Below are positions 29,813 to 42,220 of a stretch of DNA of 64,000 bases, one piece after another. This stretch comes from Oncomelania hupensis. Taxonomy: Eukaryota > Mollusca > Gastropoda > Littorinimorpha > Pomatiopsidae. The position numbers were made by a program, and so were the translations under genes. The notes under the pieces are model-generated. The model did not search any database, was not told the origin of the DNA, and saw nothing but the letters and a program-made list of their open reading frames with translations. The stretch is from NCBI GenBank assembly GCA_036898135.1, contig CM072512.1, forward strand, positions 20,147,958 through 20,211,957. The letters run 5' to 3'. Numbering within the stretch: the first letter of the stretch is position 1; each line of letters opens with the position of its first letter.

Positions 29813-30030
29813 CTACATTACATTACATTACATTATTGCTTTAGGTCCAGCGGACTCTTCCAAGCCAAATCAGGACCGGACAACCCCCGATCCGCATAAA
29901 AGATCCGATCCGATCCTATCCGATCCGCATAAAAGATCTGCTGAAACAACCCTAGTGGTAAAACCAAAAGCTCTCCACAGCCAGTCACTTTACGATAAAG
30001 ACATCCCACGCAGGGGACGGCTGAGGCTTC
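29813..30030 (+). repeat. Dispersed repeat, copy 2 (pair with 206-405)
   Basis: Starts with a (CATTA)n run, then GGTCCAGCGGACTC, and carries AAAAGATCTGCTGAAACAAC, CCTAGTGGTAAAAC and GTCACTTTACGATAAAGACA in common with copy 1. A 17-bp GATCCGCATAAAAGATC is duplicated within it. No function recognised. Confidence 0.6.
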
Positions 30031-32945
30031 ACCCCAACTTATTGAACCCCCGTTTACAAAAACAAAATAGAATACAAACATAATTATAAATTATCAACAA
30101 AACACATACATATAAAATGCCAACATTGCTAAATAATAACATCATAGGAAGCCCTAGTGACCACGTGGCAGAAAGCGTCCAATATTCCCAAGCTGATCCA
30201 ACAGACCTCATACACAAATAAGGAGTCTTATCCCGGAAGAGTTTTCAAGAAAAAAGGTAGGAGACTGGGCTAGCGAAGAAGACGATAGTATAGCAGATTG
30301 ATAGAACAGAGCAGGAATGAGAAAGAGCAAATGAGAAAAACAGCGACAGTGGGAATTTAAAGCACTAAATTTCCAGAAAGTGGGTATACTATTTATACTG
30401 AAACCCCCAGCACCCCAACGGGGGTGTTTGTTTCCAACTCGTATATTCATAGTGAACCTTTTGTGTTATGAGTTGCAAGTATGCCTCTGGTGTGAAAAAC
30501 AGTATGCACTATACAAGTTGCTACTCAAGCATTCATACTGGCTCTTTATACTCAGGTGCTTAAGAAGTAAAGACCACGTCAGAAAGTTCTTTTCAACATA
30601 AAAAAAGTCACATAACTGTTGTCTGGGAATGATGCAGGAAAAAACACTGCACACAAACTTATTGACCACTCTGGGTTTACAGCATGTGCTTTGGGACCGT
30701 CACTGCATGCTCTCCTGAGAGTCTTGGGGCAACTTTGGAGAGAAGGGCAACTGGGAGGAAGGAGAAAGAGATCAACACAGAAAAGGGATTGGAGTTGGGA
30801 CTTTGCGTGAACACACAAACAGAGGCTTGCAAAGAGACAGGAAGACGAATAAATGGGAGTGAGATTGCCGCGCCTGACCCCGCATAGTCCGCGGATGTTG
30901 CTGCTTTCCTTTTCTTTCCTCCTACGCCTAAAAATCAAGGGTCGTGTCACACAGATCTTTTCAATACTGCCTAGCCGCAAAGAGGTGGTCATGGGAGCTA
31001 GAGTAATGCTGGAGATGGAGGGGGGTATGCACGTAAATGAAGTTAACTTGATTTTAAATTTGATGCACATAAGGTCTTGTCAAATCAATGAAAAGGTCCT
31101 TTTCTTCAATCATGAATGGAGGAGTTTTCAGTGAATACAAGAGGTAAGAAAGTGCATCAACTACTGAAGTTCAGAAGTTCACAATATCTTGTGTTAAACT
31201 GAAAACACCAAAGGTTGTGCATCAACTTTTGAAGTTAAGAACACGCTACGTTAACATTGATGCAATTTAATCAAGGATTGCTACGGAAGAGGTCCTTTCT
31301 CGATAATGGCAACCAAATCAGCGTAATTGAATGTCGTAAGTAGTTTGATAAACCGCAGAAGTTTATTTTAATGTAACATTATTACGGATTTATTGATGTA
31401 TAATTAGCATACATTTAAAGCTTACAATACATTCGATCCGATAACTTAAAGAAAGGAACAGTTCCTTCTCTAATTCTACCCGCTTTTTCCCGCACGATAT
31501 TTTTGTGCGTTTGATTTGCACGTAGACATTTTTTTTCTGTCAAGATGGTGATGCTGATGCTGATGGTAATATTCTTTATTCTCTGCAGTTTTAGCATGCT
31601 CGATGCGCTAAAGAGAAGATATATAAAGATATCAAAATAATACATTTTGGTTGGAGGAAAATGACACGCTTTGATCCGCAATGATATGCCCGACCGCGCA
31701 TTCCAGAAAGCTTACACGCCATTTATAACAATGCAATAGACACAGATGATGCTATGAGAAATCCTCCCACCCACTGACAATCACTTTTCCGTTCTGTTTT
31801 CTGAAAATGTCAGGCTAAGAATTCATAACAGATCGACAGGAAGTCCTAGAGAGAGAATCAACGCGAGGAAAGACTTTTTACTCGGCAGGAATGACATCCA
31901 TGTGATGATGGTAAACACTATGAGTATTTGCCAACAGAGTGTGGAATGATAGGAGCGCGAATCAGTGAAGTATACACTGGTTTATGTCTGTTTCTCCAAA
32001 ATATATCAGGCAGTTGACTTTTTTATGTGGTGTGAAAATATCATCCCATTTCTATTTGTACTATTACTTTTATTGCTGCTTACGCAACTTTTAGCTTTTA
32101 CCACTAACCTCAACCCTTACCCCACCCTCACAACAGGAAGGATAGCGGAGTGGTCAAAGTACCGTTCTTAAGTTTGATACAGGTAAAATGGTTGGATCAT
32201 CGAGCTTCCTTTATATTGGATTATAGTACTTAGTAGAAATTCATGTAATTAATACTGAAAAGTCAGAAAGAGGGTTTTGTTGCTCGTCCAAAATTTATGT
32301 CATCTTCAAAACAAAACAAAAATTTAAAAAATATGAACAATATATACACAAATAAATAGGTTTTAAACGACATTGAGTTCACAGTAACAACGATGTTTCC
32401 ACAGCCCGAGAGTGCAGTTTTATTTTGAAATTAAATGTCCTTCTTTAGTATTATCTTTTATCTTTTTTTTAAGATACAAAAATCAATGATGGCAGTTCTA
32501 TCCCCCTCATGATTTATACGATCTTGTCATTTGTTTAACTCAATGAATCATCGAGCATCTCTTGTTGTATTATAAACAGTGCAATGATGTGCACCCGGCA
32601 AAGAGCCCTATACTAAGCTTCACAGATGTTTTCCCAAGGGTGGGCTTAGCACACCTTTGCTGTTTTGCCTGCATGTTCGACAGATGTGCAAGCGTACAAA
32701 CCGCGTTACTTCGGTGTGGGAGAAAAACTGTCTATAGATTTTTCTACGCTAGTCAACACTCCACATCGTCACACGTTTTTGTATGCTATCTTGTCGGTAA
32801 TGTGTTTACTAGCATTGCTTTGAATCATTCTACAATCAACTTCTTGCGTGTGTATGTATGGTTGCGTGTATATGTGTTGTGTGTATGAGCGGTGTGTGTG
32901 TGTGTGTAGGTGTATGTGGGTGTGTGTGTGGGTGTGTGTGTGTGT

Positions 32946-32995
<50 letters not shown>

Positions 32996-34496
32996 GAGTG
33001 AGTGAATCTCCACGTGCACATTTAAATCCTTTTACCCTAAAAGCAAGATTTAACTCGATCAAGAAATTGACCATGAAATGCTAATCATAATACCGTAACC
33101 CAAAACACAAACACGGCACGATTTAAGAATTCATAATTATCCTGATTTGGTTATAAAAAATACAAAAATTAGTTTTTCATTCAAAGACAAATATCAAATT
33201 AGACAGAGAATACCAGTATGCATTACGTCATACTGAAAGTCAGAGATCTGCGAGATTTACTACGTTCAGGCCGAATGACAGCAACCTCTGGTACCATGGG
33301 TATAGTTACGGGAAGATTTGACAAAGTAAACAAAACACAAAATAATGTCAAATTAGTGGGGTTAAAAGAGTACGAATATAGTATTGATTAGCAATGACCA
33401 AACTCTTCATCTTTCTGTTTGGCTTAGAAAAAAATATAAAATAACGAATAATAATGCATAAACTCTTCACTTCTACTTTTTATTAAGTGGAAAAGTTTAA
33501 CAACAATCACCACTTGCAGCGTCTCTTGACCTTTTGCAGCTTCTCCAAACACTCCAGTCTTAAGACTGTTTCCCATTAACTTTAGTGTACACCACTCGGG
33601 TGCACGTGCGAATTGTCGCTATAACCAGGAACCACTTAGTTTACGGGGCCGTTCAGAGCTCCCGCAATCACCAGGCAAATGTTCTTTTCACAGGGTGGAG
33701 AAGAAACCAATCTTCAAATTTATAGGTTGCGTATTCTTCTTATAGTGGCGGGTTAACAGTTTTTGCAGGTTGCCGTAAGGTTTCCTTCGTCTACGAAGCA
33801 ATAGAAAGATACATACTTTTCACGTTCGAGCTATTATCTCAAGTCTTTCAGGCCAAGAGAGCAAATTCGTTTCTTTTTATTTCTTTTTCCTCTGTTTGTT
33901 TTTCTACTATGTCAGAATCACCTTCACGACGTCTGAGCAGTGGTTTTAGACAAATGCATTGCGGTTTTCAGTCCTACATGAATCTTTATCAGAACTACCC
34001 AGTGCAAGATATCTCAGACTCCTGCTGTTAAGAGTTAAAACGTTACAGGTACTCATTTTATCTGCTGGGGAAAACATGTTAGATACAAACCGTGAAGTTT
34101 TAAACATGATATATTGAAGACAGTCTCAGGCTTGTTTTTAACACTTACGTGTTTTTTATATGATTATGATGATCATTGTTGTCAAGGTGGCGACGTGGTG
34201 ATTCGTCCTTAACACTAACGCGATAGGGCGTTAAGCTTCGTTATTCCTAAACAACTCCTTAAAAACGCTAGCGTTAAAGCCCCAGACCAATGAATCATCT
34301 GTTGCGTATCCGTCTTACCTGTTCATCTACATGAGCTTACTTAGACTACCTGAGAACAGAATCAGGTTACAATTTATACACGTCAGCAGATCCATTATAG
34401 TTGCTCCATTATCTCGTGCATCTCAAGCTTCGAATGTGTGTCCTTATCGGTAACAGGTGTAAGTAAAAAAAATACAATACTTCTGTAAATAATACT
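30031..34496. other. 4.5 kb without recognisable gene
   Basis: Frames such as 30579-31070 and 32562-32888 show no domain, no conserved-looking core and no splice context I could trust. A possible tRNA-like start, AAGGATAGCGGAGTGGTCAA at 32138, has a poor B box (AAGTTTGATAC) and is at best a SINE relic. The (GT)n tract is listed separately. Confidence 0.5.
32890..32996. repeat. (GT)n microsatellite
   Basis: About 105 bp of GT with GTGGGTG interruptions. His/Thr-rich minus-strand frames over it are artefacts. Confidence 0.95.
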
Positions 34497-34622
34497 CAAC
34501 AGGTTGAAACCCCAAGCTGAACAAATCATAGCTGAAGAACAAGTAGGATTCAGGGCAGGGCGAAGTACCACTGAATAGATTTCAACGATCATCGACAACT
34601 TTCGAGTTACAGGATAGGATAG
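34497..34622 (+). mobile_element. RTE-like LINE copy F, internally deleted
   Basis: Plus-strand LPQAEQI-like text: AACAGGTTGAAACCCCAAGC encodes NRLKPQ, followed by AEQIIAEEQVGFRAGRSTTE-stop. It then joins directly to ACGATCATCGACAACTTTCG and GAGTTACAGGATAGGATAG, the element's extreme 3' end and tail. Everything between the RT motif and the tail is missing. Confidence 0.85.
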
Positions 34623-34922
34623 ATTGCTTTCTTTGATTTCAATTTAGCAATGCAAGTAGCACTTCTTCCTCGGTAATCAGACGATTAAAGATAAACCATC
34701 ATCATCATCGTCGTCATTATCAATATTCTCTTCTCCGTGTTCATCATCAGCATCCACATTTCCACCATTCTCAAGAAGTACTTTCAAATGTTCAAACCAG
34801 TGGTCTACAGTTATTTGATTTTTCATACACTTTCTTTTTAGGACCATTTCATGTACATACTTCTAAAATTATTTTTGCTGATTAACAGATGCTTTCAAAT
34901 TCTTTATCATCATCGTATTATA
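34623..34922. other. No gene seen
   Basis: AT-rich with an ATC-rich stretch. It might be decayed RT of the LINE at 34923-36581 but I cannot support that. Confidence 0.4.
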
Positions 34923-35370
34923 CTATTTCTTCTTCAGCAAAATCATGTTCTTGTACTCTCTTCTAGTTTTACAGTAATTCATTCTATCGTTATCATTTAA
35001 TGTGCGTCGGAAAATCCTTAACAGTCTATGCATAAGTCTTCTATTGTTCTTACATTCCAAGTCAAACAAGTCATGCTCTTTCCTTCTGCCATTCACGCAC
35101 GTCCGCCTCTTCATGCAGTCTGCATTCTCTTTCAAACTTTCATTAAACAATTGCAACGCTTCATCAATATCATTGTCAATCTTAAAAAAAAGGGCAGTGG
35201 TAAGTTTTGACACACGGTTTACAGAAAGCTTTATGACAAGAAAAAATATCACCATTAAAGAGTTCCACAAATGTCTCAAATCCAAAGGAATAAAGAAATG
35301 TGAAAAAATCGTGATCACACAATTTAGAAAACAACCCGTTTATATTCCATTTTAAAAAAGAATACGACAA
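34923..35370 (-). pseudogene. LINE ORF2 remnant: endonuclease start joined to post-endonuclease linker
   Basis: Two overlapping minus-strand frames. FLKWNINGLFSKLCDHDFF (35295-35360) is an endonuclease N-terminus like ILNWNIEGLCRKLGDANFI in the 2A-LINE. DIDEALQLFNESLKENADCM, ECKNNRRLMHRLLRIFRRTL and YCKTRREYKNMI match the region after the endonuclease in that LINE (ESIDAAVDRFNLGLLQASEC; WWRLFRRSQC; ECRKSYRFLL). The endonuclease core in between is deleted and no RT follows. It is a relative of the 48-53 kb LINE, not a copy of it. Confidence 0.82.
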
Positions 35371-35804
35371 AACATTATTTACAAGAGGAGGTGAATGAAA
35401 GCTATCTGAATCATCACTATTTTAGTATTTATCAATGATACTTCATGCACCAAACAATGATTCATTGTTTACATCACATGAAACGTTGTCTCTGACTGTA
35501 AACCAATCATGGAATGCATCACACAATAAATTTTTTTTAAAGTCACGTGACACTTCATTTCATGAATTTGACAGACACGTCTTTTGGTCTGCACGTTTTA
35601 CACACTTCACAGTGCACGACATTCGCATAAGCACATACACAGCCAGAGCAATCACTACAAAACTGAGTATGCTGTGGACTCAAGGAATAAATTTAAAAAA
35701 AATCAAAATTACTTGAACACGGCAAATGTTCACACGGTAAGCAAGCCGGTGTCGACCCTTACCAAACTTGAAGTTTCCACACAATCAAAGGGTCAGCCAC
35801 ACCT
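35371..35804. other. Region between the two LINE remnants
   Basis: No protein-like frame on the minus strand. Presumably decayed ORF1 C-terminal or inter-ORF sequence of the same element. Confidence 0.4.
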
Positions 35805-36581
35805 CTATTTATCCACCTTCCTAGCCTCTCTGATTCCAGATCCCTCATCAGCCAACACAAACTTTTCCCCACTAATACTCAAATGGTCAAAACCCATTGT
35901 CGATCTCTTCCCTTTCTGCTTTGCTTTCTTGAGGGGGAGAGGGGGAGGGAGGGTCAAGGCTGTCCTACCCACAAATACCGTACTGCCTCGGAGTTTCCCT
36001 TTAGAATTCATGATGGTCACCGTGTCCTTATACAAGGAACACCGAGCAATAAAAGTGGAATTAGGTTTGTCACTTACTCGATGCACTCTGTCAAAAGATA
36101 CAGACTCTGACAGTTCCAGTTTGTCCGTCAAGAATTTCTGCACAGTCTGGTCGCAATATTGAGTTGTTTCATTCTCAGGTCTGAACAGTCCATAAAATAA
36201 AACGTTATTTCGCCTAGACGGCACTCCAGATCGTCATCTTTAGGTCCACATCTTGCAGACGCGAGGTCCAGGTTCTCCTGCCTCAGGCTGTCGTTCCGGC
36301 TTCCCAGGTCTGCTACCTCTTCACGTAGATCCTGCCGTACGGTTCTCATGGCAGAACACGTAGCGTTCACCTCTTCCCTCATGAATCAGCTTCTTGTCGA
36401 TGTTGGTGGTATCTATAAACGCCAGCTGACTCATCAAGTCTCTCAGGGTCGGTTCAGTAGCACCACCCGCATCACCCACACTGTTTCGCCGCTCTCCACC
36501 TCCCTCTCCACTCTTGCTGGTCAGTCGAGTTTGACGCATGTCAGTCTTAGGTGGGCCGGAGATCGACTCCACATCACCCAC
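35805..36581 (-). pseudogene. LINE ORF1 remnant (coiled coil plus RRM-like)
   Basis: Three frames in series. 36321-36581 has LRDLMSQLAFIDTTNIDKKL; 36128-36382 has a coiled-coil-like VRQDLREEVADLGSRNDSLR; 35805-36224 has SRRNNVLFYGL, ESVSFDRVHRVSDK and FIARCSLYKDTVTIM. The RR(N/D)N(V/I).(F/M)(Y)G core is shared with ORF1 of the 2A-LINE (SRRDNIIMYGV). ORF1 proteins of this kind bind element RNA. Frameshifts separate all three parts. Confidence 0.78.
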
Positions 36582-37682
36582 AACTCAATCAAGTTGCAGA
36601 AAAATATCTGCGCTAAGAGCAAACCTACGGTGAAACCGTCTGACAAACTGCGTAATGTCAGCGTTCAGAGTTTTACCTTCTTCATAGCCCTTCGCCACAT
36701 GAAATTAATAAAAATGCCGACAAAACAGTCACATTTTACTCGAAATGACAACGTCTCTGCAGGAAGATGTCTTTAATTTAACTCTCAATCTGCCAATTAT
36801 TAGCACTTCCAAAATGTTATTTTGACAATCAACTTCGGGAACTGAGCGCGTCTGAACAGAAGATGGACCTTACAGCACCCCCCCCCTCTTCTCCCTTCTC
36901 CATTCCCATCTCCCCACATGTTAAAAATAATGTAATGTGAGTGAGGGCGCTCGCGTCTGTTATTAACAGAAGTGTTACCTCATCTCCAAATAAGGTCAGC
37001 AGATTACATGTCAAGACGTTTCCACATCTAAAAATGTCACTTTATTCGGTCGAAAGTTCGAATTGTTATTTCCCAAAATGGATAATGCCGGAAACACACC
37101 AGCCACCTTACCTACCAGCTGAAGCCAAATCACATCTCCAGAAAGTTCTACAAACAGGAAACGGCGGAGGGGGAGAGAGGGGGAATGAGTCTAACTTGTC
37201 GAAATACAGCCGTACAAAATCCACAAACAATCATTATAAATCTAATTTATCGAACAGCAGGCGTACACATGTACAAACAAATCGGTAAACCCTTGCTAAA
37301 GTTACGCACGGAAACAATAGGTTCTCTCATTTTATTTTGTATTCACAGATGATTAAAACAGGGTTGAAGGACACGGCGTGAGAGCCAAATATGAATTAGA
37401 AAGCTTTTACGGTTTCTTATTATAGTAACAAGCTAACAAATTTGTCCCCTCTCTAATTCTGGCTATTGGTATACCTCAAGGGCTTCTGAACGTTGTCTGG
37501 AAATCAATTCAAAGCTTAACGTTTTAAATTAACATTTTACAAACTCTTCGTCTGTCTCAGCTGTATAATGAAATGTGAAGTATTTAAAAATGTTTTCTCA
37601 TTATTTCCTTAAGTTACGCTGTTCAAATAAACCCTGAAATGTTTCTTCGAAAGATACCTACACCCCCCCCCCCTTCCCATCT
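36582..37682. other. 1.1 kb without recognisable gene
   Basis: No 2A-like motif or LINE 5' end was seen upstream of the ORF1 remnant. The frame at 36941-37288 has no recognised domain. Confidence 0.5.
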
Positions 37683-37695
37683 ACACACACACACA

Positions 37696-37740
<45 letters not shown>
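37683..37740. repeat. (AC)n microsatellite
   Basis: Nearly pure AC run preceded by a poly-C stretch. Confidence 0.95.
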
Positions 37741-37741
<1 letters not shown>

Positions 37742-37857
37742 AATTTTGATTAAAAGGAAGTAAGAAGGATAAACACTACCTTCTATTCTTAAAGAACCCT
37801 AATCCCAACGGTATGTTGAAAACTACAACAAAGACTGTGAACCAAAAAATTTAGTGC

Positions 37858-37858
<1 letters not shown>

Positions 37859-37917
<59 letters not shown>
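37859..37917. repeat. (ATC)n microsatellite
   Basis: About 19 ATC units, followed by a short CT-rich stretch. Confidence 0.95.
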
Positions 37918-38137
37918 TGTCTCTCTGTCTCTTTCCATCTCGATCCCTCTTTCATTCCCATGCAATGTTGATTCACTAAGCTAACGACAGTCTAAAGCTT
38001 CACTCTAACTTGTGCGACGCACGTGCGTTTGTGTATTTGCCTAGCTGTGTACCTCGGGGTGTGTGCCCAGTACCGAAAATGTCAAATACCTCTGGAAGCA
38101 GCAAACTCCTGGACATGTGTGGTCAATCAGCAGTGCC

Positions 38138-38180
38138 TCACACACACACACACACCCACACACACACACACACACACAGT
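38138..38180. repeat. (AC)n microsatellite
   Basis: AC run that lies immediately upstream of copy 2 of the 0.55 kb repeat. Confidence 0.9.
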
Positions 38181-38185
38181 TTTAA

Positions 38186-38690
38186 CGACCTCATTTTGTT
38201 TTGCAAAGCATGCAATAACAGTGTATTTACCTTTGATTTGATTTTGCGTTGGTGCTAGAAGAAGTCTCTGTCTGTATAATATTGGTAACTTTCGTCGGTC
38301 GATATTGTTGAGAATTTTCAAGTAAGACAGTCGGTGACGAGTTTTATTTTGATTGGGTGTTATTGCGTCATGCTGGAATATTCGAACTTTTTCTCGATTG
38401 CAGAGAATCTATATAAGAAACGCGCTGTCTGCTTGTAGGAGTGATTTGAGAGTGATTGACAGAGATTTATGGAGATTTTTGATGATGATCTTTTTCAGTG
38501 ATTTTTGGAAAACAATCTTGTATGCAGTTGTTGATGTTTGCTGAATAAAGTTGGAAAACTTTATACGACGACTCCTGCCTTGTTGCTCAGTGAACAGGCT
38601 GCGTGGATAAACGAATCTGAGTTACACTTATCAAAATTCAAGCATCGGGGCTGGATCAACAATTAATAACGTAACGACGTTTAACAGTGT
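38186..38690 (+). repeat. Unclassified 0.55 kb repeat, copy 2
   Basis: Matches the reverse complement of 4121-4672 from CGACC-ATTTTGTTTTGCAAA to ATTCAAGCATCGGGGCTG. A TATATAAG box (38410-38417) and AATAAAG (38544-38550) are both visible, 135 bp apart, followed by a GCCTTGTTGCTCAGTGAAC block. Short transcription-control units of this shape occur in Penelope-like elements and in LTRs. I cannot decide between them. Confidence 0.8.
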
Positions 38691-39370
38691 GCATCGATAG
38701 TTTAATGGGTAACAGTTGAATTCAATACTCCATTTCGTTCAGAATATACAATGCTTTCACATCTATCCAAAACAAGATGTTAAACAAAGCATGTTTCTAT
38801 ATCGAAATACGGCCTGCTTACTATGTATACCATCAACATGCCTCGATTCGACTAATCTAACATTAGTTCTTCGTAAGTTTTTTTTTTTCTCCTACTTCAA
38901 ACTCTTCTCAATAGTCATGAAATTGTCGGTACCCATGAGCGTCAAACAATAAATTTGCCTTTGACGAACTACAGAACTGTAGCTTAAAGCCTCATGATCG
39001 TAGTTTAAAAACGTTTTGGCCCCTTTGTTTCAAGACCGCCTCTGGAGTTTCGTTTACCTGAATTCTATAGACAGACGGACGCAGCCTGGCTGGCTGGCTG
39101 TCTCTCTCTCCCCCTCTGTATCTATTTCTGCTAAAGGCTGGTGTCTGTCACACCATATACGTACATAATAAAAGATTGTACGTATCGTATTATTATATAT
39201 CTTGTGAAACATTCGGACTCACCTGTTCTTCTTCATCATCTCTGTGAGCAACAGTAAAACTTCGATAGTGCAGCGGTCACAGAAGACAACTCAGAAATTA
39301 TCGGAGTCAATGTATCTGTAAGATATCATCAAACGTGATGACAAATAGTATCCTGACTGGTGAACCGACA
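38691..39370. other. No gene seen
   Basis: Includes a poly-T run (38879-38889) and a short GGCTGGCTGGCTGTCTCTCT stretch near 39088. No gene. Confidence 0.5.
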
Positions 39371-40276
39371 TTATATCGAAACATAAAAGATCTAAACGTC
39401 TTTAATTCGAACCGAGATATGACCGACACGTCTGTAAATGAAACCAACTTATGATCGAAACATCTTAAATCGAACCGACATATGATCGAAACGTCTGATA
39501 ATCGAACCGATATATGATCGAAACGTCTGATATTCGAACCGATATATGATCGAAACGTCCTAAAATGGAATCGTCAATATATCGAAACCACAAATGCATC
39601 GAATGATGCAAATATCGAATGGGCAACATATCGATATTTTTGTATATTGTTCAATCAATCGAGCCAGTTATAAGAGGTGGGTGAAACAAGCTATTATGAT
39701 AAGCTATTGACGAATCAGCACTCACTTGGATACTATGAGGTCTACTCATGGTTTTGAGAAAGTCTAATAGCTCTTGGTTAAAGATCATTTATGGTACTGC
39801 AAGACGAAAATGATAATAATTATGTTGGACACAAAAAGGCAAGACTCCTTTGTACTTAAACGGGCTGACATATCTTATGGGTCGCATGGATATACATTAC
39901 ACATAAGCACAGACATACCTACACATACACGCAAACGCACATAAATCCATTGTTTCTCGCACTCCAAAATTTAATTCTATGAGTATTAATTTGTTCACCC
40001 TAAATTGTCCATTAAATTATACCATATTCAATATTATTTTTTGATAATATGACGTCCTATCTTTCAAGCCAATGACGCTTCTATTCCTCGTCTATTCGAT
40101 ATATTGATGCTTCGATTTTGAGACGTTTCGATCATATGTCGGTTCGATCTAAAGACGTTTCGATCATATTTCGGTTCAATCTGAAAACGTTTCGATCAAA
40201 TGTCGCTTCGATCTATATAAGATTCGATCATATGTTTTCGATCAAACGTCGTTCGATATTCGGCCTTTCGATATAA
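39371..40276. mobile_element. Foldback-type DNA element with 32-bp repeats in both arms
   Basis: Terminal inverted repeat TTATATCGAAA (39371) / TTTCGATATAA (ending 40276). The left arm (to about 39640) is built of degenerate 32-bp units around CGAACCGATATATGATCGAA plus ACGTCT; the right arm (from about 40100) has the same unit inverted (GACGTTTCGATCATATGTCG plus GTTCGATCT). The ~0.45 kb centre is unrelated AT-rich DNA without a transposase frame. I could not find a convincing target-site duplication. Non-autonomous element. Confidence 0.82.
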
Positions 40277-41080
40277 CGTCATACCTCTTGATTACTGTAA
40301 GCCATGTAAAACGCTCGGAAGACTAGTTTGACCTATTACACGCTAGATGCAATAATGAATGCATTGTGACCCGTCGCTAAGAGAACTATCAACAGACCAA
40401 CTATCAACAGACCAACATGGAGATGACGACTCTGAGCATAATAAACAAAGAATCTGATCACAGGTTGGGGCCATGTTTGAGCATCAGAGTCTGGTTCCAT
40501 GTTCAGTACGGTACGGTCTTTTGGCTATACATCTTCAACACATAGGTACTTCACGTCGTATTCCCACTTTAATTATACATGCTCTGATGCTCTGTGCAGA
40601 ATGAGCTATAAGACTTTCATCAGAGCTAGCCTTTTTTTCAGTAGACAGGCAAGGTCAAGGGACCACAGCGCTGTCCATCAAAGAACCGCCTGGAAATGCT
40701 AATTGGGGTCCGGTGCCGACGGGTTTAGGGTAGGTCCAAGACACAATCCATGATTTATTCAGGCATTATGTGTGTGTGTATATATATAGGTGGGTGTGTG
40801 TGTGGGTGCGTGTGTGTGTGTGTGCGTGTGTGTGTGTGTGTGGTACAAACGTAGCGTGGGGAAGTATAAAAGCTGGGGAACAAAGTGATAATGGCAGTTC
40901 TCACAGGAGTCAAGCGCCGTGTACAAATAACTGGGTGCACGTGCGTGGGTGTGAGAGTTAGTCAGAGTGTATGTCACTACGTAAGAGCAGTGTATGCGTG
41001 TGCAAGCGCGCGCGTTTTTGTGTGCGGTAGTGTGTTTGTGTGTGTGAGAGAGAGAGAGAGAGAATGAGACAGAGACAGAG

Positions 41081-41147
<67 letters not shown>

Positions 41148-42220
41148 CACGCTATTCATATTGCCTTCCTCAAATAAAACCATTAAAATAGAGTCTGATC
41201 GAAGTGTTAAAATGAAATCTTCCTCAGAGTTTTCCCACATTTAACTCACTGACTCATTCAATCTTTTTTTTAAACTTTACTTAACCTATGCTTCTTTTTT
41301 CTTTTTTTTTCTTTTTTTTAATGCTACACTCCTCTTTTTCATTCTTTTCCACGAGACGAGGGGTGTCTGAGAAAAGCATCAGGGGTCTCTAGAGAGGCTC
41401 TTAGAGGCAGGAAACCAGGAAAGAGAACACCTTCCATGCACTAACCTGCACACCTTTACTGTACGTCTGATGGCTAAATGATGGGCGCCCAGTCAAGGTC
41501 GTATGCACCATGAACAATGGGCTCAAATGACATGTGTTTCCAACGACACTTCCTTACGGCTTCTTCTTCCTGTCTTTTTGCCTTTATAGTTGTGCAGAAA
41601 TGACGTAAACGTCTTTTAACCTTAGGCTTTTTTTGTTTTTCGATTTCCGTTATTCTTATTTCAGAAATCAGCAATAATGCAAACCTGGTAAGACATAACT
41701 AAACGAACGTGTGAATATGTCTATTCATTTTTCTTTGCCTGTTTTTACTGCACTGACTATTTTGGCGCCCGTTGGTAGAAATAACAATTATTTTAACCCA
41801 CATCTGCTTAGAAACGATACAAATTACGTTCACCTTGGCAGCACTAGCACGCGAAGTGAGATAGTTTTCCAAATCTCTAACGCCATGATTGAAACCTAGC
41901 AGTAGTAAAATCGTGTTTTACGTCCTAAGACACGATTGGCGTATATATGATTATTACAATTAAGCTCAGAGTATAAAAAGAAACCTATACCAAATGATTA
42001 CACTGAATGTAGTGACACGCAATTAATGCAATCAAGAAATTGACTAGAGATGCTTTTCACTTGCCCGTCCATACCCAATAGAACTCGTATGCCTATGTCA
42101 CTTATCAAATAATGATGAACTAATACTAATGGTGGGGTTGACTTGCAAACAATGTTTTTACGAGCCATATGCAAAGTGTGCTCTTAAAAATCCCCACTAT
42201 TATCTGCCATTCTCTTTCGA
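40277..42220. other. 1.9 kb without recognisable gene; GT and GA tracts
   Basis: Contains (GT)n at 40768-40842 and (GA)n at 41047-41141. The 66-codon minus frame at 41474-41674 is basic (EKQKKPKVKRRLRHF) but has no recognised domain. Confidence 0.5.

Noticed and set aside
39371..39640. CRISPR-like array of regularly spaced repeats
   Set aside because: The 32-bp units are degenerate, directly adjacent without unique spacers, and the same unit occurs inverted at the other end. This is a eukaryotic foldback element.
41474..41674. Basic 66-codon minus frame, possible exon
   Set aside because: Lys/Arg-rich but with no recognisable motif. Length is within chance in this window.
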